Assembly: GCA_949752795.1 (NCBI GenBank)
Contig: OX457068.1
Span: 59,027,582 to 59,091,581, forward strand
Reading direction: 5' to 3'
Length of the DNA: 64,000 nucleotides
Source of the DNA: Hyperoodon ampullatus
Taxonomy: Eukaryota > Chordata > Mammalia > Artiodactyla > Ziphiidae
A program made the position numbers and the translations under genes. Below the pieces are notes generated by a model that worked only from the letters and a program-made list of their open reading frames with translations, searched no databases and was not told the DNA's origin. Shown in pieces: positions 21,957 through 32,400 of this stretch; the stretch's first letter is position 1; every line of letters starts with the position of its first letter.

Positions 21957-22819
21957 CTGATCCTTTTAATTATTGTTGAATTTGGCTTGCCAATATTTTG
22001 TTGAGGATTTTTGCATCTATGCTCATCAGTGATATTGACCTGGAATTTTCTTTTTTTCATGTGATGTCTTTGTGTGGTTTTGGTGTCAGGGTGATGCTGG
22101 TCTCAGAATAAATTTGGAAGCATTCCTTCCTCTATAATTTTTTGGGATAGTTTGAAGAAAGATAGGTGTTAACACTTCTCTAAATGTCTGGCAGAATTCA
22201 GGCATCTGGTCCTGGACTTTGGTTTGTTGGAAGTTTTACAATTACTGATTCAGTTTCATTACTGGTAATTGGTTTGTTCATGCTTTCTATTTCTTTATGG
22301 TTCAGTTTTGGGAGATTGCATGTTTCTTAGAATTTGTCAATTTTATTATCATACACTTGTTTGCAATAATCTCTTATGGTCCTTTGTATTTCTCTAGTTT
22401 CAGTTGTAAGTTCTCCTTTTTTATTTCTGATTTTATTGATTTGGGCCCTCTCTCTCATGCTCTTTTTTCTTGATAAGGTTTGTCTTCCTGGTACAGGACC
22501 CCCAGGCTGGGGTGCCCAATATAGGACTCAGTGCCTTCAGTCCATGGGGAGAACCTGTCATTGTAATTATTCTCCTGTTTGTGGGTCACCCACCTGAGTT
22601 ATTGGTCTTGACTCTACCATGACTTTAACCCTCCTAGCTGTCTTGGTGTTGTTACTTCTTTATATCTTTAGTTGTAGAAGATCTTTTGTGGTAGGTTCTT
22701 GTCTTTTTCTTTGATAGGTGTTCTGTAAATTGTTGTAATTTTGGTGTTTCCATGAGGGGTTGTGAGCTCAGAGTTTTTCTACTCCACCATCTTACCTCTT
22801 CCCTCCAAAATTAACATTT

Positions 22820-23400
22820 TAAAGACCAAATAATTGTTACCTCATCTAACTGTTTAACTCCATTTAATAGCCTCCCATTTTTCTCAAAATAAAGATCAAA
22901 CTCATAACTCTCACCTAAATAGATCTGCATGTTTCTTTTTTCTAAGTCTCCCTTCATGTGTCATCATTTCACAGACCTCTTTTTTTTTTCCTCCCAATCA
23001 TGCTGGTCACCTCTACTCATGATGCATCCACTTGCCAGAGGGCTGATGCTCATGCTGTTCTTGCTGATTGAAATACATTAACATCATCCCTATCCTCTTG
23101 GCCTAAATAAATAATGTTCCTCCTTCATATCCCAACCCAATCTTCATGTCTTCAGGGAAGCTCCTGAGCTCCTCAACTAGTTCAAATGCTCCTATTATGG
23201 ACAATATTTACACACCAAAATTCTCCATTATAACATTGATTATGGTCCCAATTTAAACATTATAAGTCTAAATATTTTATCACTATCTTTCTTCCTGATT
23301 AGACTGTAAGCTCCAAAAGAGCAAGGATGATAGTTATTTTGGTGCAATATTATCCCCTTGATTTAGTGCGGTATATTTCAGAGAGTAAGTTCTCAGAAAT
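22820..23400 (+). mobile_element. Old L2 (LINE2) 3' end
   Basis: Plus-strand L2-like order: a 'cctcccatttttctcaaaataaagatc' block, a middle region with 'cttcatgtcttcagggaagctcc', then 'agactgtaagctccaaaagagcaaggatgatag' as a diverged form of the conserved 3' tail. High divergence; boundaries approximate. Confidence 0.6.
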
Positions 23401-23499
23401 TATGTTCTTTGTGTATGAATCATTTGTTTTTGTGTGTGTGATTACTGAGGAGTTAATAAAAATGCTAATCAGGGTGTGTTGCACACAATAGGAGTGAAA

Positions 23500-24480
23500 A
23501 CAAACCACCTGATTAAAAGATGGGCAGAGGACCTGGGTAAGCATTTTCTAGAGAAGACTTACAGATAGCCAATAGTTGAAAATATTCTCAACATCACTAA
23601 TCCTCAGGGAAATACAAATCAAAACCACAGTGAGATATCACCTCATACCTGTCAGAATGGCTGTCATCAAAAAGACCACACATAACAAATGTTGGCAAGG
23701 ATATAGAGAAAAGGGAACTGTAATGCCCTGCTGGTGGGAATGTAATTGATTCAGCTACTATGGAAAACTATATGGAGGTCCCTCAAAATATTAATAATAG
23801 AACTAATATAGGATGAGGCAATTTCACTCCTGGGTATTTTATCTGAAGAAAGTGAAAACACTAAATAGAAAAGATATATGTTCCTCAATGTTCATAACAG
23901 CATTATTTACAATAGCCAAAATATTAAAACAAGAAACCTAAGTGTCCATCAACAGATGAATGGATAAAGAATATGTGAGTTATATATTATGTATTTTATA
24001 TTATATGTAACTATATAATATATAATATAATTATATGTACAATTCAACCATTAAGAAGAATGATATTTTGCCATTTGTGATAACTGGATTGACCTGAAGG
24101 GTAGAGGGTATTATGCTTAGTGAAATGTCAAACAGAGAAAGACAAATTCTGTATGTTTTCACTTATATATGAAATCTAAAGAATAAAACAAAACAGAAAC
24201 GGAGTTACAGATACAGAGAAAAGGTTGGTGGTTGCCAGCGGGTAGAGGGTGAGAGAATGAGCAAAATGGGTGAGGGGGATTAAGAGGTACCAACTAACAG
24301 GTATAAAATAGATGTTACAAGGATGTAATGTACAGTACAGAGCATATAACAAATGTTTTCTAATAACTTTGTATGGAATATAATCTATAAAAATATCAAA
24401 TCACTATGTCTTACACTTGAAACTAATATAATATTGTAATTAAGTATACTTCAATAAAAAATAAGTGAATAAATATATGA
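23500..24480 (+). mobile_element. Old L1 3' end, plus strand
   Basis: Begins in the C-terminal part of ORF2 ('aagatgggcagaggacc'), continues through 'cagaatggctgtcatcaaaaagacc', the 'tgctggtgggaatgtaa' block and the ORF2 end, then the 3' UTR with a '...gcttaccctaca' type stretch absent and a tail near 'caataaaaaataag'. The copy is diverged and frameshifted; 23960-24030 is TA-rich. Confidence 0.85.
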
Positions 24481-25147
24481 ATAATTCAATGCTGAATTAT
24501 CTGTTAGTGAATTGAGTACCTGTGAATTCATGAGTCATCTGTTATTTCAGCTCAACTTTTTTTTAGCATATCCTCTGAAATTCACAAATTCTGTGATTCA
24601 GACTCAGTATGAACAGAAAACACTTGAATTATAGTTGTTTTAAGCTTCCGAAACATCATCAGAATAGTGGCATGCTGGTAGTACTTTTATTTTTCTTCAC
24701 CTTTTCAACACATAAATTCAGATTCTAATTGCTGCAAGTCCAGTACTTCTCACCAGAAATAAATTTAAAACCTTTGGCCGACTTCCCTTAATTGATGTCT
24801 CACTCCCTTGTCTAATTAACTTCCCTGGAGGGAGTGACTTCCAATAACAATGTTTTCAGGGTCCTATTTCCCTAACCTATAAAGGGAGGTAAACCATCCT
24901 CATATTTTATGTATTTTAAAGAGATACTATGGATCTACTCCAGAAACCATATTTTTATTTTATTTATTAGCTGGTTTTAATTACACCTCTAGAGAAAGCT
25001 GAATGAAGCCCTGATTGCAGCAGAGTCAGAAGATTAAATTATTTTTGTTATCTTAGTCACATGTGAGGTATATCAGAGAACAATTTTTTTCTCCTTTTGA
25101 GATAATTTTTACTAAAACTGGGAGATATAGTAAAAAAATACATATCT
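24481..25147. other. AT-rich unique sequence
   Basis: No gene, RNA or repeat family recognised. Confidence 0.45.
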
Positions 25148-28100
25148 CTTTTTTTCAGATTCTTTTCCTTATAGGTTATTACAAGATATTAAGTATAGTT
25201 CCCTGTGCTATACAGTAGGACCTTGTTGTTTATCTATTTTATATACAGTAGTTTGTTTCTGTTAATCCCCCACTTCTAATTTATCCCTACCCCCCTTCCC
25301 CTCTGGTAACCATACGTTTATTTTCTATGTCTTTGAGTCTATTTCTGTCTTATATAAGTTTATTTGTGTCCTATTTTAGATTCCACATATAAGTGATATT
25401 TGTCTCTCTCTTTCTGACTTACTTCAAATAGTATGATAATCTCTATGTTCATCCATGTTATTGCAAATGGCATTATTCCATTCTTTTTTAATAGCTGTGT
25501 AGTATTATAGTATGTATATATACCATATCTTCTTTACCCACTCATCTGTTGATGGACAATTAGGTTACTTCCATGTCTTAGCTATTGGAAGTAGTGCTGC
25601 TATGAACATTAGGGAGCATGTGTCATTTCAAATTATAGTTTTCTCTACATATAGGCTTGGGAGTGAGATTGCAGGATGATATGTTAACTCTAATTTTTTG
25701 GTTTTTTAAGGAGCATCCATACTCTTTTCCAAAGTGACTGCACCAATTAACATTCACATCAACAGAGTAGAAGGATTCCCTTTTCTCCAAACCCTCTCGA
25801 GTATTTATTATTTATAGACTTTTTGATGATGGCCATTCTGACCAGTGTAAGGTGATATCTCATTGTAGGTTTGTTTTGCATTTCTTTAATAATTAGTGAT
25901 GTTGAGCATCTTTTCATGTGCGTGTTGACCATCTGTATGTCTTCTTTGGAGAAATGTGATCTTCTGCTTTTTTTTTTTTTTTTTTTTTTTTTTTTGCGGT
26001 ACGCAGGCCTCTCACTGTTGTGGCCTCTCCCATTGTGGAGCACAGGCTCCAGATGCGCAGGATCAGCAGTCATGGCTCACGGGCCCAGCCGCTCTGTGGC
26101 ATGTGGGATCTTCCTGGACTGGGGTATGAACCCATACTCTCTGCATCGGCAGGTGGACTCTCAACCACTGTGTCACCAGGGAAGCCCTCCTGCTTACTTT
26201 TTGATTGGATGTTTACTTTTTTGATATTGAGCTGTTTATGTATTGTGGAAATTAATCCCTTGTGGATCACATTGTCTGCAAATATTTTCTTCCATTATGT
26301 GGGTTGTCTTTTTATTTTTTTTATAGTTAAGCTTTTAAATTTCATTAGGTCCCATTTGTTTATTTTTGTTTTTATTTCCATTACTCTAAGATATGGATCC
26401 AAAAAAATATTGGTGTGATTTATGTCAAAGAGTGTTCTGCTTCTGTTTTCATCCAGGAGTTTTATAGTATCCAGTCTTACATTTAGGTTTTTAATATATT
26501 TTGAGTTTATTTTTATATGGTGTTAGAGAATGTTCTAATTTCATTTTTTTACATGTATCTGTCCAGTCTTCCCTGTACTATTTATTGTAGAGACTGTCTT
26601 TTTCTCCATAGTATACTCTGACCTCCTTTGTCATAGATTAATTGACCATAGGTGAGTTGGTTTATTTCAGAGCTTTCTATTCTGTTCCAATCATTTATAT
26701 GTCTCTGTTTATTCCAGTACCATACAGTTTTGATGACTGTAGCTTTGTGATGTAGTCTGAAGTCAGGAAGCCTGATTCCTCCAGATGCATTCTTTTCTCT
26801 CAAGATTGCTTTGGCTATTCAAAGTCTTTTGTAGTTCCATACAAATTTTTAAATATTTTCTTTTAGTTCTATTTAAAATGCCATTGGTAATTTGACAGGA
26901 ATTGCATTGAATCTGTAGATTACCTTGGGTAATGTAGTTATTTTAAAAATATTGATCCTTCCAATCCAAAAACACTGTATATCTTTCCATCTGTTTGTGT
27001 CATCTTCAATTTCTTTCAACAATGTCTTACAGTTTTTGGAGTACAGGTCTTTGGCCTCCTTAGGTAGGTTTATTTCTAGGTATTTTATTTGATTTTTGAT
27101 GGAAAATGGGATGTTTTCCTTAATTTTTCTCTCTTATCTTTAGTTGTTAGTGTATAGAAATGCAACAGATTTCTATATTAATTTTATATCCTGCAACTTT
27201 ACCAAATTCATTGATGATCTCTAGTAGTTTTCTTGTAGCATCTTTAAGATTTTCTATGTATGTTGCCATGTCATCTGCCAACAGTGACAGTTTTACTTCT
27301 TTTCCAACTTAGATTCCTTTTATTTCTTTTCTTTCTCTGATTGCTGTCGCTAGGACTTCCAATACTGTGTTGAATAAAAGTGGCCAGACTGGGCATCCTT
27401 GTCTTCTTCCTGATCTTAGAGGTGATGTTTTCAGCTTTTACCACTGTGTATGATGTTAGCTGTGGGTTTGTCATATATAGGCTTTATTATGTTGAGGTAT
27501 GTTCCCTCTATGCCTACTTTCTGGACAGTTTTCATCATAAATTGGTGTTGAATTTTGTCAAAACATTTTTGTGCATCTATTGAAATCATCGTATGGTTTT
27601 TATTCTTCAATTTGTTAATGTGGTGTATCACACTGATTGATTTGCGGGTATTGAAAATTTCTTGCATCTGTGGCATAAATTCCACTTGATCATGGTGTAT
27701 GATCCCTTTAACATGTTTTTGGAGTTGGTTTGCTAGTATTTTGTTGAGGATTTTTGCATCTATATTCATCAGTGATATTGGCCTGTAGTTTTCTTTTTCT
27801 GTGACATCTTTGTCTGGTTTCTTATCAGGGTGATGGTGTCCTCATAGAATGAGTTCAGAAGTGTTCCTTTCTCTGCAATATTTTAGAATAGTTTCAGATA
27901 GACAGATGTTAACTCTTCTCTAAATATTTGGTAGAATTCCCTTGTGAAGTCATCTGGTCTTGGACTTTTGTTTTGGGGAGTTTTATATTACTGTTTTTGT
28001 GTTCATATTTTGTGTTCATATGCTGTGTTCATATTTTCTATTTCTTCCTGGTTCAGTTTGGGAGACTGTACCATTCTAAGAATTTGTTCATTTCCTCTAG

Positions 28101-29310
28101 GTTGTCCATTCTATCAGTGTATAATTGCTAGTAATAGTCTCTTACAATCTTTTTTTATTTCTGTCGTGTGAGTTGTCACTTCTTTTACAGTTTTGATTTT
28201 ATTGATTTGGACCCTCTCTTGGTGAATCTGGCTAAAGGTTTATCAATTTTTTGTGTTACTGTCAATTTCTCCTTTTATGTTTGTTAATATTTGCCTTATA
28301 TACTGAAGTGCTTCTATGTTGAGTGCATGTATATTTACAATTATTATATCTTCTTCTTGGATTTATCCCTTGATCATTATGAAGTGTCATTCTTTGTCTC
28401 TTATAAAAGCCTTTATTTTAAAGTTTATTTTATATGATATAAATACTGCTACTCCAGCTTTCTTTTTATCTCCATTTGCATGGAATACCTTTTTTCCATA
28501 CCTTCACTTTCAGTCTGTATTTGTCTTTAGATCTGAAGTGTGTCTCTTGTAGACAGCATATATACTGGTCTTGTTTTTATACACATTCAAGAAGTCTTTG
28601 TCTTTTAGTTGGAGCATTTAATTTGTTTACATTTAAAGTAATTATCACTATGTGTATTCTTATTTACACTTTGTTAATTGTTTTGGATTTGTTTTTGGCA
28701 GTCTTTTTTTTCTGTTTCTTCTTTTTTCTCTTCTCTTGTGGTTTGATGACTATCTTTATGTCTTTATATCTATTATAGATTTTTGTTTTTCAGTTATTGT
28801 GAGGCTTTGGTATAGCAGTCTATATATATACATGAATACTTTAGTTTGCTGATCTCTTAATTTCAAAAGCATTTTAAATCTCCTGCACTTGTCCTCTCCT
28901 CCTGTCATGAGTCCTGGTTTTGATATCATATTTTACATGTAATTATTTTGCATACCCCTTAAGTGCTTATTGTGTATACAGATAATTTTACTACTTTTGT
29001 CTTTTAATTTCCCTACTAGTTTTTGTGTGGATGATTTCTTACCTTTACTCTAGGTTTGCCTTTACCCTTGAGATTTTCCATTTTGTAATTTTCTTATTTA
29101 TAGATGTGGCCTTTTCTTTTCTACCTAAAGAAGTTCCTTTAGCATTTGTTGTAAAGCTGGTTTGGTGGTGCTGAATTCTTTCAGCTTTTGCTTGTTTACA
29201 AAGCTTTCAATTTCTCCATGCAATATGGATGAGAGCCTTGCTGGATATTCTTGGTTGTAGGCTTTTCCCTTTCATGACTTTAAATACATTTTGCCATTCC
29301 CTTCTGGCCT
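25148..29310 (-). mobile_element. Old L1, minus strand, fused at its 5' end to U6
   Basis: Covers 3' UTR (25148-25430), ORF2 and the ORF1 C-terminal region, in reverse. Open remnants of ORF2 are at 26582-26803 and 27431-27769. An internal deletion at about 28240 joins the middle of ORF2 to the endonuclease region. At 29310 the L1 stops within ORF1 and is followed directly by the 3' end of a U6 sequence. A CHR SINE interrupts it at 25968-26187. Confidence 0.85.
25968..26187 (-). mobile_element. CHR-type SINE, minus strand
   Basis: Poly(A) seen as T's at 25968-25995, then the standard CHR body to 'caccagggaagccc'. It interrupts the L1 ORF2 between 'cttctgc' and 'tttttgattgg'. A short, imperfect target repeat (CTGCTT on each side) is visible. 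Confidence 0.93.
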
Positions 29311-29727
29311 AAAAATGTGGAATGCTTCACAAATTCACGTGTCATTCTTCTTTTTTTTTTTTTTTTTTTGCTTTATAACAAATTTAATCAGTTATACATA
29401 TACATATGTTCCCATATCCCCTCCCTTTTGCGTCTCCCTCCCACCCTCCCTATCCCACCCCTCCAGGCAGTCACAAAGCACTGAGCTGATCTCTCTGTGC
29501 TATGCGGCTGCTTCCCACTAGCTATCTACCTTACGTTTGGTAGTGTATATATGTCCATGCCACTCTTTCACTTTGTCACAGCTTACCCTTCCCCCTCCCC
29601 ATATCCTCAAGTCCATTCTCTAGTAGGTCTGTGTCTTTATTCCTGTCTTACCCCTATGTTCTTCAGGTCCATGTTAATCTTCTCTGTATTGTTCCAATTT
29701 TACTATATGTGCTGCTGAAGTGAGCAC
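29311..29727 (-). pseudogene. U6 snRNA pseudogene fused to L1 and split by a younger L1
   Basis: Read on the minus strand, 29727 down to about 29661 matches the 5' two-thirds of U6 (GTGCTCACTTCAGCAGCACA at the start, then 'ttggaacaatacagagaaga'), and 29350 down to 29311 matches the 3' third (GTGAATTTGTGAAGCATTCC, then ACATTTTT). Between them lies a short young L1 (29351-29660). The U6 3' T-run joins directly to L1 ORF1 sequence at 29310, the layout of U6-L1 chimeras made by template switching during L1 reverse transcription. Substitutions throughout make a functional U6 gene unlikely, and no upstream PSE/TATA elements were recognised. Confidence 0.85.
29351..29660 (-). mobile_element. Young, severely 5'-truncated L1 within U6
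   Basis: T's at 29351-29369 (poly(A) on the minus strand), then about 290 bp of 3' UTR nearly identical to 10005-10300. A 6-bp TTCTTC occurs on both sides (29345-29350 and 29659-29664), overlapping L1 sequence, so the true target duplication may be short or masked by microhomology. Confidence 0.92.
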
Positions 29728-30545
29728 TGATGTGATTTCTTTTTTATAATATTTAATTTTTCACACCAATAATTTGAACAGTGATGGTTATACCGATATA
29801 TATATATATGTGTGTGCATGTGTGTGTGTGTTAGAGACAGAGCTGGACTGAAGCAAAAAGGTGAATGAAGTAGATGATAGTCTGTCGGTGTGAGTTTTGT
29901 GTTGCATTCTTACCTCCTACCCTGCTTTTGTGACCAGCATCCCTTTACTCCCCTTAATAATCATTTTACTGTGGGGACTCTGATTCCTTTGTTCTATCCT
30001 GTATGTCCAGAGTTCCCAGTAGGCTACTTAGACCTGAAAATGATGAATGGTCTAGGTACTCTTTTTTTTTACTGATAAAAATTCACATATTCTTTGTCCT
30101 TTCCACCACAGTCCCTTCTGCTCTGCTTTTACAATTGGCAACAAGATTATATGACAAATATATTTATGCTCTTGACATTTTAATAGAAGACTAAATTTTA
30201 TACTTTCTAACATTTGTATTTAATAGTATATGGATGGCTTGAAAGAACAACTTCACTTTTGCCATCTATACCTAAATAGTAACTCTAATTGGGAAAACTT
30301 AGGCCAAGTGGATGTGGTCAAATGCAACCTTACAGTAGATGATTTAGGCCAGGTAGATGTTAGAACATTCTCTAGAATCATGTAAACAACAAACTAGAAG
30401 AACTACAACTTTAATTTATATAAATATAGTTCAAGAGGCTTAGTTTTAGTTGGTGCATGTGTAACAGGGATAATTATGTTTTAAAATATGTTTAGGTATA
30501 TTCTCCTATCTTGACATTTTTCTTGATCCATGGCTTTTTACCCTT
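29728..30545. other. Unique sequence with a TA/TG simple repeat
   Basis: Simple repeat (TA)n then (TG)n at about 29793-29832. The rest is AT-rich and not assignable. Confidence 0.5.
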
Positions 30546-31475
30546 TTAAAAAAATATGTGCCATCTTTATTGAGATGGGGTTTTCATATTTTTTACAATA
30601 TTATATAAAGTTACAGGTGTACAACATAGTGATTTAAAATTTTTAAAGTTTATACTCCATTTATAGTTATTATAAAATATTGGCCATACTACCTGTGTTA
30701 TATAATATATCTTTATAGCTTATTTGTTTTATGCATAGTAGTTGTACCTTTTAACCCCCCACTATCAACTAGCCCCTCCCCCTTCCCTCTCCCTACTGGT
30801 AACCACTAGTTTGTACTCTGTACCTGTCAGTCTGTTTCTTTTTGTTACATTCACTAGTTTGTTTATTTTAGATTCCACATATAGGTGATATTATACAGTA
30901 TTTGTCTTTCTCTGACTTATTTCAGTTAGCATAATACCCTCCAAATCTATCCATATTGTAACAAATGGCAAAATTTCATTCTTTTTTATGGCTAAATAGT
31001 AATGCATCGTATATGTATACCATATCTTCATTATCTATTCATCTGTTGACAGAAACTTAGGTTGCTCCCATATCTTGGCAATTGTAAACAATGTTGCTAT
31101 GAACATTGGGGTGCATGTATCTTTTCAAATTTATGTTCTTGTTTTTATTTTGGATGTACACCAGAATGGAATTTCTGGGTCATATAGTATCTGTATTCTT
31201 ATTTTTTGAGAAACTGTCATACTGTTTTCCACAGTAGCTCCACCAACTTATAATCCCACCAACATTATATGTGTTCCCTTTTCTCTACATTCTAGCCAAC
31301 ATTTGTTATTTGTGGTTTTTTTGATGATAACCATTCTGACAGGTGTGAGATGATACATCATTGTGGTTTTAATTTGCATTTCTCTGGTGATTAATGATGA
31401 ATGATGATTAATAATGAACATCTTTGCATGTGTGTTTGGTCATCTGCATGTCTTTGGAAAAATGTCTATTCAATG
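30546..31475 (-). mobile_element. Old L1 3' end, minus strand
   Basis: A 3' UTR in reverse ('atctttattgagatgggg', 'ttacaggtgtacaacatagtg', the C-rich 'agcccctcccccttccctctccc' tract), then the ORF2 C-terminal region to about 31475. Diverged and frameshifted. The family differs from the young L1 in its 3' UTR. Confidence 0.85.
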
Positions 31476-32175
31476 TGTACCACTCATTGAACAGAAGCCC
31501 CCTAAAATAAGAAACTCATTTCTCATCTTTGCCACTCAAATTCTGTTTTCTTATTTATTTTAGATGCCAGCATGTTGTTGAACGGTTACTTAGAGAAAGA
31601 ATAAGTAAGTAGCCTACTCCCCTTCCACAAGATGGCTTGTGTTAGATAGACACTAACAAAGCATATGGGTCATAGAGCAGCATCCTCTCCCTAATCCTCC
31701 ACTCTATGCCATTCAAGCCAACTAATGGGAGGTTGCTTACAAACAATCACAAGGAAGTTTGAAAACACTGGGGCTAGTGACCGAGTTTCCCACAGTTATG
31801 AACACACTTACTGTTTACATTATATCTCCATTCTGATTGGTCTTTGTTTATATTTCACTTTTAAGGAATGCTAGGAGTAAGCTGGACTCCCTGGGGCAGC
31901 CCCACATGAGCTAGACAGAGGTGGCAGCAGAGAGCTGCAACACCTTTATTGAGACAATGCTCAGGAGTCCACATGGCCTACGTGTGACATGTAAATAATA
32001 CCAAAGAGAGTCAAAAGTACTGGCAGAAATTGACTGGAGGAGGCCTGGTGTAAGAATAAAGAGACTGTGTTGAGAAGGACCTTGAGACCCAAAGGCAAAG
32101 GAACTAGTTCATGTGTTCCAGTAGAAAGTGCCTATTTATCATGGGCCCACTTGCCTGTCTTTGACATACCTCAGA
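31476..32175. other. Unassigned sequence
   Basis: Slightly higher GC than its neighbours around 31880-32000, but no family or frame recognised. An old LTR remnant is possible; I have no motif that proves it. Confidence 0.35.
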
Positions 32176-32400
32176 GTAAACCAGTCTAGTAAACAGAATC
32201 AAATGGTTACCAAGGGCTGGAGGGAAGGAGAAATGGGGAATTACTAATCAAAGGGCACAAAGTTTCAAGCAAGAAGCTCTAGAGATCTGATGTATAACGT
32301 TGTACTTATAGTTAGCAATAATATATTGCACACTTAAAATTTTGTTAATAGGGTAGATCTCATGTGAAGTGTTCTAATGACAGTTGAATAAATTTTTTAA
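32176..32400 (+). mobile_element. Very old L1 (L1M-type) 3' end
   Basis: Matches the old L1M tail order: 'aatggttaccaagggctggaggga', a 'tgtataacgttgtacttatag' block, 'atattgcacacttaaaattt' and a terminal 'cagttgaataaattttt' followed by A's. Confidence 0.7.

Larger units (their letters stand above)
19660..22800 (-). mobile_element. Old L1, minus strand, internally deleted, with its 5' end present
   Basis: From a T-rich tail near 19660-19720 it runs through 3' UTR, ORF2 C-terminus (an open piece at 19918-20139), further ORF2, then directly into L1 5' UTR sequence (about 22480-22800) similar to 55790-56060. Endonuclease, ORF1 and most of the leader are missing at about 22475-22485, and ORF2 has another deletion near 20597. 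A CHR SINE (21342-21591) and a short L1 (21701-21956) are nested in it. All frames are broken. Confidence 0.85.
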
